A DNA stretch of 64,000 nucleotides from Arthrobacter sp. EpRS71 (GTDB lineage: Bacteria > Actinomycetota > Actinomycetes > Actinomycetales > Micrococcaceae), in contig NZ_LNUV01000006.1 in assembly GCF_001512285.1 (NCBI RefSeq), positions 1,662,361-1,726,360 on the forward strand, read 5' to 3'. Positions 1 through 8,580 of this stretch are shown one piece after another; the first letter of the stretch is position 1; every line of letters begins with the position of its first letter. The translations under genes and the position numbers were made by a program. The notes under the pieces were generated by a model. It was not told where the DNA came from, did no database searches, and saw only the letters and a list, made by a program, of their open reading frames with translations.

Positions 1-155
1 CCGAACAGTCCGTCAGGACCATTGACGGTTCCATCCTGAAAATCCGCGCAGAGAGCATCTGCGTGCATGGTGACTCACCCGGAGCCGTGGCAATGGCTAC
101 CGCAGTGAAGTCCGCTCTGGGCGATGCCGGCGTCACTGTCGGCTCGTTCCTCTAG
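1..155 (+). CDS. pxpA: 5-oxoprolinase subunit A (LamB/YcsF family), 3' end only
   Basis: Only the last 50 codons lie in the window, ending at the TAG at 153-155. The visible tail contains ESICVHGDSPGAV, the typical C-terminal signature of the LamB/YcsF (PxpA) family, followed by a short helix and a stop. PxpA works with PxpB and PxpC to open 5-oxoproline to glutamate using ATP. The next genes are a transporter, a fused PxpB-PxpC and a biotin carboxylase-BCCP, all on the same strand, so this is the first visible gene of a pxp operon. The start and N-terminal metal-binding part are outside the window. The family call is strong, the substrate is inferred. Confidence 0.85.
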   Translation, partial: EQSVRTIDGSILKIRAESICVHGDSPGAVAMATAVKSALGDAGVTVGSFL

Positions 156-202
156 CCCATCCCGGGCGCTCCGCACCATCCCTCATCCCCCCGGAGGACA
201 TC

Positions 203-1573
203 ATGACCAGCACCAACAACGCATCCAAGGCAGTGACAAGGAAGCCACCGCCCGGTGCCATCAAGGCGTACGTCGCAAGTCTCACCGGAACCTCGCTTGA
301 GTACTACGACTTCGCAATCTACTCCGTGGCCTCGGCCCTCGTGTTCCCCAAGATCTTCTTCCCCGGCAACGACGAATTCGTGGCGTTGCTCCTCTCCTTC
401 TCAGCCTTTGCAGTTGGCTACCTGGCCCGGCCGATTGGTGGCGTGATCTTCGGACGCCTGGGAGACAAGATTGGCCGTAAGTACGTCCTGGTGTTCACGC
501 TCGTCCTGATCGGCGTGGCCACGGTCCTCATCGGCGTGGCCACGGTCCTCATCGGTGCGCTGCCGGACTACTCGGTGATCGGCGTCGCGGCCCCCACCAT
601 TCTTGTGTTGCTGCGTTTGGCGCAGGGCATTGGCGTTGGCGGCGAGTGGGGCGGTGCAGTGCTGCTGTCCAGCGAATTCGGCGACCCCAACAAGCGCGGC
701 TTCTGGTCTTCCGCGGCCCAGATAGGCCCGCCCGCCGGCAACCTCATGGCCAACGGTGTTCTCGCCATTCTCGCCGCTTCCCTGAGTGAAGAGGCCTTCC
801 TCTCCTGGGGCTGGCGCGTAGCCTTCCTGGCTTCCGCACTCCTGGTGGTCTTCGGCCTGATCATCCGGCTCAAGCTCGAAGAAACCCCTGTCTTCAAGGC
901 CATCCAGGCCCACGGGGATCGCCCCAAGGCTCCCATCAAGGAAGTGTTCACCACCCAGCCCAAGGCCTTGGTGGCAGCAGCGCTTTCCCGTGTGTGCCCT
1001 GACATCCTTTACGCGCTGTTCACCGTGTTCGTGGCGGTCTATGCCACCAAGGAACTGGGCATGACCACCGGCAACGTTCTGTCTGCCATCTTGATCGGCT
1101 CCGCATTCCAGCTCTTCCTGATCCCCGCGGCCGGAGCACTGACGGACCGTTTCAACCGTCGCTGGGTTTACGGAATCGCCGCAGCTGCCACAGCTGCTTA
1201 CATTCCCCTGTTCTTCCTCATGATCCAGGGCAAGTCCGTCGCCATGCTGACAGTCGGCACCGTGATCGGCCTGGCACTCCACGCCTTCATGTACGGCCCC
1301 CAGGCGGCCTTCATCACCGAGCAGTTCCCGGCCAGGCTCCGCTACGCCGGCAGCTCGCTGGCCTACACCCTGGCTGGCGTCATTGGTGGAGCCGTTGCTC
1401 CCATCATCTTCACCGCACTGTACGGCGCTGCGGGCGGCGGCTGGTACCTGATCGCCGTTTACATCCTGGTGGCCGCTGTTGTCACGATTGTGGGCATGCT
1501 CCTCGGCCGCGACCCCAAGCCGGAAGAAGATGTCCGGCTGATGCAGGGGACGCACGCTCAGCCGGCGGCGTAA
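203..1573 (+). CDS. MHS-type MFS transporter of the pxp operon
   Basis: A 456-residue integral membrane permease of the metabolite:H+ symporter branch of MFS (the family of ShiA, ProP and KgtP). It has the early motif SLEYYDFAIY, the loop motif GRLGDKIGRK after the second helix, and GIGVGGEWGGAVLLSSE, all typical of the branch. The start ATG at 203 follows GGAGG at 193-197. It lies between pxpA and pxpBC and ends 6 bp before the next start, so it probably imports the substrate of the pxp enzymes (5-oxoproline or a related small acid; inference). Odd: a perfect 21-bp tandem duplication (511-552) inserts seven extra residues, VATVLIG repeated, into a predicted transmembrane helix. Confidence 0.9.
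   Translation: MTSTNNASKAVTRKPPPGAIKAYVASLTGTSLEYYDFAIYSVASALVFPKIFFPGNDEFVALLLSFSAFAVGYLARPIGGVIFGRLGDKIGRKYVLVFTLVLIGVATVLIGVATVLIGALPDYSVIGVAAPTILVLLRLAQGIGVGGEWGGAVLLSSEFGDPNKRGFWSSAAQIGPPAGNLMANGVLAILAASLSEEAFLSWGWRVAFLASALLVVFGLIIRLKLEETPVFKAIQAHGDRPKAPIKEVFTTQPKALVAAALSRVCPDILYALFTVFVAVYATKELGMTTGNVLSAILIGSAFQLFLIPAAGALTDRFNRRWVYGIAAAATAAYIPLFFLMIQGKSVAMLTVGTVIGLALHAFMYGPQAAFITEQFPARLRYAGSSLAYTLAGVIGGAVAPIIFTALYGAAGGGWYLIAVYILVAAVVTIVGMLLGRDPKPEEDVRLMQGTHAQPAA
511..552 (+). repeat. Perfect 21-bp tandem duplication inside the MFS gene
   Basis: The 21-base unit at 511-531 is repeated without any change at 532-552. The frame is kept and seven residues are duplicated in the third predicted membrane helix. 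Identity at every third codon position suggests a recent slippage event. Confidence 0.95.
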
Positions 1574-1579
1574 CGAACA

Positions 1580-3238
1580 ATGGAAACCGTGATGCACACA
1601 GCCACAGCCAAGAGGGTTCGCTCCGTCAGGCCCGTCGGCACCCGCGCCGTGCTGGCCGAACTGGATGGCCTGCAGGATGTCCTTGCGCTGCAGGACATGC
1701 TCAACAAGTCCCCGCTTCCCGGCCAGGTGGACGTTCTTGCCGCCGCGGAGACGGTGATGGTGGTGGGGGAGTCCGCGGCCGCCACCCGCGCCATCGGCGC
1801 ACGGCTCCTGGAATTGGAACTGTTTGCTCCGGAGGTTACTGACTCCGGGCTGGTGGTCATCGATACCGTGTACGACGGCGAGGACCTCGCCGACGTCGCG
1901 GAGCTCACCGGACTGAGCCTGGAGGGCGTCGTCGCGGCGCACACGGGCCAGGTCTGGACCGTAGCCTTCGCTGGCTTCGCGCCCGGGTTTGGATACATGG
2001 TGAGCGAAAACGAGGCCCTCACGGTTCCACGGCGCTCTTCCCCGCGGACAGCCGTTCCTGCTGGATCGGTGGCTCTCGGTGGACAGTATTCCGCGGTCTA
2101 CCCCCGCCGTTCGCCGGGCGGTTGGCAGTTGATCGGCCGGACCGGCGCACGGATGTGGGATCTGGACCGGGCCCAGCCGGCCCTTGTCCGGCCCGGCGAT
2201 CGGGTGCAGTACCGGGCCGTCCGTGAGGTGGTGACGGCTAGTGATTCTCCAGTGGGCGAACCTGACAAGGAGCACCACACTGAGTCCGGACTAAGGATTC
2301 TCAATCCGGGTGCACAGAGCCTGATCCAGGACCTCGGCCGCAGGGGTTACGGTGCACTGGGCGTCTCTGCTGCCGGGGCCTTGGACAGGGCCTCACTGCG
2401 CAGGGCCAACCGGTTGGTGGGGAACGCTGCTTCAGCTGCGGCCATCGAATCCGTCAATGGTGGGCTCACCGTGGAAGCCGTTGGCGACCAAGTAGTTGCT
2501 GTGACAGGCGCGCCGGTCGCGCTGACTATCGAGTCGCCGTCGTGGGTTGGGTCCGACGACGGCGACGTCCAGCCGGGCGCGTCCCGGACCGTCCCCATGG
2601 CCGCACCGTTCGCGTTGCTCGACGGCGAAGTGCTCACCTTGGGTGCTCCCGAGTCGGGGTTCCGGAACTACGTGGCGATCCGCGGCGGCGTTGATGTGCC
2701 GCAGGTTTTGGGTAGCCGCTCGGCGGACACCATGAGTGGAATCGGGCCGGCACCATTGGTCATCAGGCAGGTCCTCAATGCCGGGGACCACACGGCGTCC
2801 ACGGCGGTTGGTGCGCCCGAGCTGCAGCCCGACTTCCCCGGCACAGGCGTCACGGTACTGGACGTTGTCCCCGGGCCGCGTGCTGACTGGTTCAACCAAG
2901 AAGCCCTGGATTCCCTCTGCAGCCAGGAATGGCTGGTCACCCCGCAGTCCAACCGGGTGGGCATGCGCCTGGATGGCACACCGCTGAAGCGCACGCGGGA
3001 GGGCGAACTTCCCAGCGAGGGCACCATGGCCGGCGCCCTCCAAATTCCGCCTGCCGGACTGCCCGTCCTGTTCCTGGCCGACCACCCCATCACCGGCGGT
3101 TACCCGGTGATCGGTGTGGTGCGCGATGAACACCTTGATCTCGCCGCGCAGGTCCCCCTTGGCGGAAAGATCCGGTTCCGGTTCGTTCCGGATTCGCCGG
3201 ACGCCTCCACGACTTTTACGAAGACCCCAGAGAAGTGA
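1580..3238 (+). CDS. Fused PxpB-PxpC (5-oxoprolinase subunits B and C, carboxyltransferase-like)
   Basis: A 552-residue fusion. Residues about 15-215 form the AHS1/KipI (PxpB) domain, with the motif FAGFAPGFGYM. Residues about 228-545 form the AHS2/KipA (PxpC) domain, with GVSAAGALDRASLRRANRL. In many bacteria these are two proteins; fusions are also known. The same two domains make up the carboxyltransferase part of urea carboxylase. With PxpA they form ATP-dependent 5-oxoprolinase. An ATG at 1592 (residue 5) is a possible alternative start. The gene sits 6 bp after the transporter and 7 bp before the biotin carboxylase gene, so one transcript is likely. Confidence 0.9.
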   Translation: METVMHTATAKRVRSVRPVGTRAVLAELDGLQDVLALQDMLNKSPLPGQVDVLAAAETVMVVGESAAATRAIGARLLELELFAPEVTDSGLVVIDTVYDGEDLADVAELTGLSLEGVVAAHTGQVWTVAFAGFAPGFGYMVSENEALTVPRRSSPRTAVPAGSVALGGQYSAVYPRRSPGGWQLIGRTGARMWDLDRAQPALVRPGDRVQYRAVREVVTASDSPVGEPDKEHHTESGLRILNPGAQSLIQDLGRRGYGALGVSAAGALDRASLRRANRLVGNAASAAAIESVNGGLTVEAVGDQVVAVTGAPVALTIESPSWVGSDDGDVQPGASRTVPMAAPFALLDGEVLTLGAPESGFRNYVAIRGGVDVPQVLGSRSADTMSGIGPAPLVIRQVLNAGDHTASTAVGAPELQPDFPGTGVTVLDVVPGPRADWFNQEALDSLCSQEWLVTPQSNRVGMRLDGTPLKRTREGELPSEGTMAGALQIPPAGLPVLFLADHPITGGYPVIGVVRDEHLDLAAQVPLGGKIRFRFVPDSPDASTTFTKTPEK

Positions 3239-3245
3239 GTATTTG

Positions 3246-5006
3246 ATGCGCAAGGTCCTGATCGCGAACCGAGGCGAAATCGCAGTCCGCGTCGCCCGAG
3301 CCTGTGACGACGCCGGCATCCTGTCGGTGGCCGTTTACGCAGACATCGATGCCGATGCCATGCACGTTGGCGCTGCCGACGAAGCCTACAGCCTGGACGG
3401 AAACTCGCCGGCTGACACGTACTTGAACATGGGAAAGCTGCTTGCCGTTGCGAAGAAGTCCGGCGCGGACGCCGTCCACCCCGGGTACGGTTTCCTGTCC
3501 GAGAATGCGGACTTTGCCCAGGCAGTGCTCGACGCCGGCCTTGAGTGGATCGGTCCCTCACCGGAGTCGATTCGTCAGTTGGGCAACAAGATCACGGCCC
3601 GCGAAATCGCCGTCCGCGCCGGAGCTCCGTTGGTTGCAGGCAGCGACGGACCGGTTTCGTCGGCCGCTGAAGCCCGTTCCTTCGCGGAGGAACACGGGCT
3701 CCCGCTCGCCATCAAAGCGGCGTTCGGTGGTGGCGGCCGCGGGCTGAAAGTGGTTCGGGAGCTCGCCGAGGTTGAGGAAGCGTTCGATTCCGCGGTCCGC
3801 GAAGCCGTTGCTGCGTTTGGTCGTGGCGAGTGCTTCGTGGAGCAGTACCTTGACCGGCCGCGGCACGTGGAAGCCCAGATCATTGCGGACAAACCAGGCA
3901 ACGTGGTTGTAGTGGGCACCCGCGACTGCTCCCTCCAGCGCCGTCACCAAAAGCTGGTGGAAGAGGCCCCGGCTCCGTTCTTGAGCGATGAACAGCGGCA
4001 GCGAATCTATGAGGGCTCAAAAGCCATTGTTCGCGAAGCCGGCTATTACGGGGCCGGAACGGTGGAGTTCCTGGTGTCCGCCGATGGCGCCGTGGCCTTC
4101 CTCGAGGTGAACACGCGGCTCCAGGTTGAGCATCCCATCACAGAGGAAACTGCTGGGATTGACCTCGTGCAGGAGCAATTCCGCATTGCCGCAGGTTTGC
4201 CGTTGAGCATCACGGAGGATCCTGTTGCGCGGGGCCACTCGTTCGAGTTCCGCATCAACGCCGAAGATGTGGGCCGCGGGTTCTTGCCGTCCCCGGGCAC
4301 AGTGGCCTCCTTTGAGGCGCCGACAGGCCCGGGCATCCGCTTGGACACAGGGGTGCGGTCCGGCTCATTCGTGGCGCCGCAGTTCGACTCCCTGTTGGCC
4401 AAACTGATCGTCACCGGAGCTGACAGGCAGCAGGCCCTGCGCCGTGCGCGCCGTGCACTCGCCGAAATCAACATCACGGGGCTGGCCACTGTCCTGCCGT
4501 TCCACCGGGCCGTTCTGGAATCCGATGACTTCACATCGGTTGCCGGCTTGAACATCCACACCCGCTGGATAGAGACCGACTTCGCAGACCAGATTCCCGT
4601 GGATCCCGAATACAGCGTGGTTGCCCCGGAAGGGCGGCGGCGGACCATCACCGTTGATGTGGACGGCAAACGCCTGGCTGTTGGACTTCCGGCGGACCTT
4701 TTGGAGGGCTGGGCTCGATCCGGTCAGGGACTGCCAGCTGCCTCGGACGTGACGGGGCTGCCGGGTTCTGTCACTCGTGGAGACTCTCCCGCCGAATCGG
4801 CCCTCGTCTCCAGCATGGCCGGCACTGTTGTGAAATGGCTCGTTGAACCTGGTGCTGACGTAGCTGCGGGTGACCCTTTGGTGGTTCTGGAAGCCATGAA
4901 AATGGAAACCCAGGTCCCCGCACACCGCTCAGGTACGCTCTCCGAAGTCCTTTCCGCACCCGGCGGTGTGGTCACGGCTGGCGCAGTCCTGGCTCACATC
5001 TCGTAG
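3246..5006 (+). CDS. Biotin carboxylase fused to biotin carboxyl carrier domain (AccBC/AccA3-like)
   Basis: A 586-residue cytosolic protein. Residues 1-450 are a biotin carboxylase: N-terminal MRKVLIANRGEIAVRVARA, glycine-rich ATP-grasp loop near AAFGGGGRGLK, and EVNTRLQVEHPITE. The last 75 residues are a BCCP domain with the biotinyl lysine in LEAMKMETQ (K552, 34 residues from the end). The open frame begins at 3114, but the conserved N-terminus fixes ATG 3246. It would carboxylate biotin with ATP and bicarbonate and pass CO2 to a carboxyltransferase. No acyl-CoA carboxyltransferase beta-type gene is adjacent; the neighbouring PxpBC is the only carboxyltransferase-fold protein nearby. A fused BC-BCCP is typical of actinobacteria. 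Confidence 0.93.
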   Translation: MRKVLIANRGEIAVRVARACDDAGILSVAVYADIDADAMHVGAADEAYSLDGNSPADTYLNMGKLLAVAKKSGADAVHPGYGFLSENADFAQAVLDAGLEWIGPSPESIRQLGNKITAREIAVRAGAPLVAGSDGPVSSAAEARSFAEEHGLPLAIKAAFGGGGRGLKVVRELAEVEEAFDSAVREAVAAFGRGECFVEQYLDRPRHVEAQIIADKPGNVVVVGTRDCSLQRRHQKLVEEAPAPFLSDEQRQRIYEGSKAIVREAGYYGAGTVEFLVSADGAVAFLEVNTRLQVEHPITEETAGIDLVQEQFRIAAGLPLSITEDPVARGHSFEFRINAEDVGRGFLPSPGTVASFEAPTGPGIRLDTGVRSGSFVAPQFDSLLAKLIVTGADRQQALRRARRALAEINITGLATVLPFHRAVLESDDFTSVAGLNIHTRWIETDFADQIPVDPEYSVVAPEGRRRTITVDVDGKRLAVGLPADLLEGWARSGQGLPAASDVTGLPGSVTRGDSPAESALVSSMAGTVVKWLVEPGADVAAGDPLVVLEAMKMETQVPAHRSGTLSEVLSAPGGVVTAGAVLAHIS

Positions 5007-5022
5007 ATCGCGTTCTTCCGTT

Positions 5023-5074
5023 GCCAACCCGCTTTTCCGTCGCTGGGCAGCAACGGAAAAGCGGGTTGGCGACG
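5023..5074. repeat. 52-bp palindromic element, family A, copy 1 (also terminator-like)
   Basis: Arms at 5023-5040 and 5053-5070 pair perfectly over 18 bp around a 12-base loop. The element lies between the converging biotin carboxylase and alditol oxidase genes, so it can terminate both. A second copy at 20322-20373 is identical at 43 of 52 positions when aligned by eye. Confidence 0.85.
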
Positions 5075-5084
5075 TGGTTAGTGG

Positions 5085-6332
5085 CTAGGACCTAACGGCT
5101 ACGCCCAGCACGCTGTCCAGCAAGCCGTTCCGGAACTTGCCCGAAGGGTCATTGGCCTGAACCAGGGCCCGGAAGTCCTCGAACCGAGGATACAAAGAAG
5201 CGAAGTCGTACTGGCCGGGGGTAAAGAGCTTGCCCCAGTGCGGGCGTGCACCGAACGGCCGCAGCGCTTCCTCAAGCTCGGGCAGCACTGCTTCCACCTC
5301 GGTCTGCAGCGGTTTCCACGTGAAGTGCAGCGCCACGCTTTGCTGCTGGTAGAACGGGCTGAGCCAGAACTCATCTGCTGCCACGGTGCGGATTTCAGAA
5401 ACGAACAGGAGCGGCGCGAGCTTCTGGGCGAGTTCCCGGACAGCCTGCAGCGCGGCCGGCGCCTGATCCAGGGGCAGGAGGAACTCGCTTTGGAGTTCCT
5501 CGCCGTTGCTCGGCGTGAACTCGTGACGGAAGTGCGGCAAGCGGTCCAGCCACTTCCCTGCGACGTCCAGCTGCTCGGTGCAATTCTCTGCAGACATGTC
5601 CGGCAGGGGATGCATGGCCGCCGTCGCCGGTGTTGCTCCGAACAGGTCCGGTAGCGGGGCCTCGGTGTCCAGTGCTTTGAGCCAGACCTGGGGAATGGTG
5701 TCGCCCGTGTAGTTGGTGAAGAAGCTGACGCTGTAGGCACTGGATGCGATGGCCTGGAAGTTTCCTAAAGCATGTTCCCATGACAGGTTGGTCAGCACGC
5801 GCTGCCGGACCTCGTAGCTCGGCCGGACCGCCAGTTCCAGCCCTGTGACGATGCCAAGTGCGCCCATTCCCACCACGCTGGCGAGGAATTCGTCGTCGTC
5901 CGCTGTAAGGGTCACCAGCTCGCCGGAGGCGCGCACCAAGTCAACGCTGACGACGGCGGCAGCCAAGGAGGGATTGTTGACCCCACTGCCGTGCGTGCCG
6001 GTTTGGATAGCGCCCGCAACGGAGATGTGCGGGAGGGAAGCGAGGTTGTGGATCGCGTAGCCCTGTTCCTCAAGTGCCCGGCCCAGAGCCCCGTAGCTGA
6101 TGCCACCACTGACCTTGACCGTGCTTTTCGCGGTGTCCAACACCACTTCCTGGGGGAGGGCATCGAGCAGGATGTGAGTTCCGTCGGTGTCTGCAACGGT
6201 GTTGAAGGAGTGCCGGGAACCAAGGGCTTTGATACGGGTTGCATGAGTTACGAGCTCGCGCAGCTGATCCACGGTGGTGGGCCGCTGAACGTCCGCTGAC
6301 GAGTACTCAAGATTTCCTGCCCAGTTCTTCAT
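5085..6332 (-). CDS. FAD-dependent alditol/xylitol oxidase-like oxidoreductase
   Basis: 415 residues from ATG 6332, which has GGGAG 8 bases upstream; the longer frame up to 6431 has no such support. The N-terminal half is a PCMH-type FAD domain. His41 in ALGSRHSFN matches the histidine that carries FAD covalently in Streptomyces alditol oxidase (AldO). The C-terminal half is the D-arabinono-lactone-oxidase fold ending in HWGKLF. Such enzymes oxidise the terminal hydroxyl of sugar alcohols (xylitol, sorbitol) to the aldose with release of H2O2. It faces a LacI regulator across an operator, so polyol induction is likely. The exact substrate is not visible. Confidence 0.88.
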   Translation of the reverse strand: MKNWAGNLEYSSADVQRPTTVDQLRELVTHATRIKALGSRHSFNTVADTDGTHILLDALPQEVVLDTAKSTVKVSGGISYGALGRALEEQGYAIHNLASLPHISVAGAIQTGTHGSGVNNPSLAAAVVSVDLVRASGELVTLTADDDEFLASVVGMGALGIVTGLELAVRPSYEVRQRVLTNLSWEHALGNFQAIASSAYSVSFFTNYTGDTIPQVWLKALDTEAPLPDLFGATPATAAMHPLPDMSAENCTEQLDVAGKWLDRLPHFRHEFTPSNGEELQSEFLLPLDQAPAALQAVRELAQKLAPLLFVSEIRTVAADEFWLSPFYQQQSVALHFTWKPLQTEVEAVLPELEEALRPFGARPHWGKLFTPGQYDFASLYPRFEDFRALVQANDPSGKFRNGLLDSVLGVAVRS

Positions 6333-6369
6333 CGAATGATCTCCCGCTTGTATTTGTAGACTCCCGCAA

Positions 6370-6385
6370 TTGTTAACGTTCACAA
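6370..6385. promoter_or_regulatory. LacI-type operator between alditol oxidase and its regulator
   Basis: TTGTTAACGTTCACAA is a near-perfect palindrome around a central CG, the usual shape of LacI-family operators; GCAATT and AATTGC flank it. It lies 38 bp upstream of the oxidase start and 76 bp upstream of the regulator start. Confidence 0.7.
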
Positions 6386-6460
6386 CTAATTGCGTCAAGA
6401 GGAGTCCAACTCCGTAGCGGATAGAGTTCAAGGAATCCGCTGTCTACCAGGAGTCGCAAC

Positions 6461-7465
6461 GTGAGCAAGGGATCCAAGCCCACCATTCGGGATGTGGCCA
6501 AGGCGGCGGACGTCTCGCTGACCACGGTGTCCTATGTGCTCTCGGGTCGCCATGGTGGCACCACCCGTATCAGTCAGCCCACGCAGGACCGTGTTTTGGC
6601 AGCAGTCAAGGAACTCGGATATGTGCCTAATCAGGCCGCGCGGGGGATGCGCCGGGGCAGGACGGACGTAGTGGCTGTGGCCATCGGAAACCTTGAGTGG
6701 CCGTGGGACCGGGCACTCGCCACGGCTGCAGCAACGATCCTCCCGCAGCACGGCTACCAACCGGTGATCCTCCTCGGCGACGACTGGCGGAAGTTCATGA
6801 TGTCCGGCGGCGCCGATGGCGTCATCATCGGCTACTTCCCTGAGGCGAAATCAGAGGATAAAACCGTCACGGAGCTGGCTCGGCGCGGCGTTGCCCAAGT
6901 GGTCATCTCAGGGACCATGGAGCCTGCTGGATTCGATGTCCTGGCTCCTGAATCCGACGCCGGACTCGAAGAGTGCATGGAGTTCCTCACTGCGTCGCAC
7001 CGCAGAATCGGCTGCATCCGGAGGGCTGACCCTACCGGCCGGCCGAAGAGCCGCTTTGCTGCCTACGCAGCCGGGCTGGAAAAAGCAGGGATTCACTTGG
7101 ATGAGGCCTTGGTCAGGACCTCGCATCACCGCCCGGCCTCTGCGTATCAGTCTGCTCTTGAGCTGCTCCAGCTGGCGGACAGGCCCACGGCCATCCTCTG
7201 CACCGACGATATGGAGGCGCTGCAAGCGATCCGTGCCGCCTACCGTCTTGGCCTCCGTGTGCCTGAAGATGTCCAGATTGTGGGGGTTGGGAATTCCACT
7301 GAGGGGCAGGACTACGATCCCGCTTTGACTACCGTTGGCCCGGACCCGATCTTCGAGCAGGTTGTCCGCATGTTGCTGGATCGCTTGGCGGGAGCCACGC
7401 CCGTTGAGGGAGTCCGGATTGCGTCACCGTGGAAGTTGCACCGGCGCGGCACTACAAACGGCTAG
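6461..7465 (+). CDS. LacI-family transcriptional regulator
   Basis: 334 residues from a GTG start preceded by CAGGAG. Residues 7-60 are the LacI helix-turn-helix (TIRDVAKAADVSLTTVSYVLSG) with the hinge helix around ELGYVPNQAARGMRRGRT; the remainder is a periplasmic-binding-protein-like effector domain. The gene diverges from the alditol oxidase, and the palindrome at 6370-6385 is its probable operator. It most likely represses the oxidase until a sugar alcohol or related ligand binds. Confidence 0.92.
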   Translation: MSKGSKPTIRDVAKAADVSLTTVSYVLSGRHGGTTRISQPTQDRVLAAVKELGYVPNQAARGMRRGRTDVVAVAIGNLEWPWDRALATAAATILPQHGYQPVILLGDDWRKFMMSGGADGVIIGYFPEAKSEDKTVTELARRGVAQVVISGTMEPAGFDVLAPESDAGLEECMEFLTASHRRIGCIRRADPTGRPKSRFAAYAAGLEKAGIHLDEALVRTSHHRPASAYQSALELLQLADRPTAILCTDDMEALQAIRAAYRLGLRVPEDVQIVGVGNSTEGQDYDPALTTVGPDPIFEQVVRMLLDRLAGATPVEGVRIASPWKLHRRGTTNG

Positions 7466-7468
7466 CTC

Positions 7469-7519
7469 GTCCTTCAGCGGGCCTAGTCCTTCAGTGGGCT
7501 TAGTCCTTCAGCGGGCGGC
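7469..7519. repeat. 17-bp tandem triplication at the 3' end of the BASS transporter gene
   Basis: Three copies of a 17-base unit (GTCCTTCAGCGGGCCTA and variants) lie at 7469-7485, 7486-7502 and 7503-7519. The innermost copy encodes the C-terminal residues and stop of the minus-strand transporter; the other two lie beyond the stop. Copies differ at one to three bases. Confidence 0.9.
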
Positions 7520-8495
7520 GAGCCAGCCAAGCAGCCACGACCGCACCCGAGATGTTGTGCCACAGGGAGAACACGGCGGACGGCAGTGCGGCCAGCGCAC
7601 CGAAGTGTGCGGTGGCCAGGGTCGCAGCCAGACCGGAGTTCTGCATTCCCACTTCGAATGCCAGGGCGCGGCGTGCCTTGTCGTCCAGGCGGCCGAGCTT
7701 GCCCGCCAAGTATCCAAGCCCCAGGCCGAAACCGTTGTGGAGGACTACCGCCAGGAACACGATTCCTCCGGCGGCCACGATCTTGCTGGCACTGCCTGCT
7801 ACGACGATCGCGACAATCAGGGAAATCACGACGGCGGAAGCCCAGGGAAGTGCCGGGAGAACCTTCGCCACAACTTTGGAAAGGAAGAGGCGGGCGAGGA
7901 GGCCTGCGATGACCGGCAGCAGCACGGTCTTCACGATGTCCATCACCATGGCACCGGCATCGATATGCAGGAAGGACCCGGCCAGGAAGAGCGTCAGCGC
8001 GGGGGTCACGAGGGGTGCGATGAGCGTGGAAACCGAGGCGACAGCCACGGACAGGGCAACATCGCCCTTGGCAAGGAACGCCATGACGTTGGATGCAGTG
8101 CCGGAGGGGGCGCAACCAACGAGGATCAAGCCGACGGCCAGCTCCGGCGGAAGTTGCAGGAGGACCGCAATAAGCCAGCCAGCACCGGGCATGATCACGT
8201 AGTGCGCCACAATTCCCAACGCCACAGCCCACGGCCGGCGGGCCACCGAGGCGAAGTCTGGCGGGGTCAGCGTGAGGCCCATGCAGAACATGATGACGCC
8301 CAGCAGGTAAGGGACGGCAACACCCATCGGTTTGAACAGATCCGGAACCAGGAAGCCGAGAACGCCGGCAACCACCACTAGAAGCGGGAAGACCGTGACG
8401 GCAACGCGCGCAATCTTGGCTTCAGCGGCCAATGCGGCATTGACGGGTGCAGCAGGTTCTTCGGTTTTGGAGGGGGAATTGGTTGCCTCGAGCAT
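7500..8495 (-). CDS. Bile acid:sodium symporter (BASS) family protein
   Basis: 331 residues with about ten hydrophobic segments after a polar 28-residue N-terminus. The segments VGCAPSGTASNVMAFLAKGD and FEVGMQNSGLAATLA are the two signature regions of the BASS/ASBT family (PF01758), corresponding to the crossed discontinuous helices that bind sodium and substrate. Bacterial members move organic anions such as pantoate, pyruvate or keto acids; nothing here fixes the substrate. The gene ends tail to tail with the LacI gene and its 3' end carries the 17-bp triplication. Confidence 0.88.
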   Translation of the reverse strand: MLEATNSPSKTEEPAAPVNAALAAEAKIARVAVTVFPLLVVVAGVLGFLVPDLFKPMGVAVPYLLGVIMFCMGLTLTPPDFASVARRPWAVALGIVAHYVIMPGAGWLIAVLLQLPPELAVGLILVGCAPSGTASNVMAFLAKGDVALSVAVASVSTLIAPLVTPALTLFLAGSFLHIDAGAMVMDIVKTVLLPVIAGLLARLFLSKVVAKVLPALPWASAVVISLIVAIVVAGSASKIVAAGGIVFLAVVLHNGFGLGLGYLAGKLGRLDDKARRALAFEVGMQNSGLAATLATAHFGALAALPSAVFSLWHNISGAVVAAWLARRPLKD

Positions 8496-8580
8496 TCATC
8501 CATGCTCACACTCGGCGCCGACGAGGAGCGAATTCGTTACATTCGCGGGGGTGTATATGTCAGATGACCGCTGTCTGTCC

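Noticed and set aside
401..2278. 625-codon minus open frame
   Set aside because: It is antisense to the MFS and pxpBC genes, has no recognisable domain, and has the Gly/Arg/His-rich look of a shadow frame in GC-rich DNA.
7335..8381. 348-codon plus open frame
   Set aside because: Overlaps the end of the LacI gene out of frame and is antisense to the BASS transporter.
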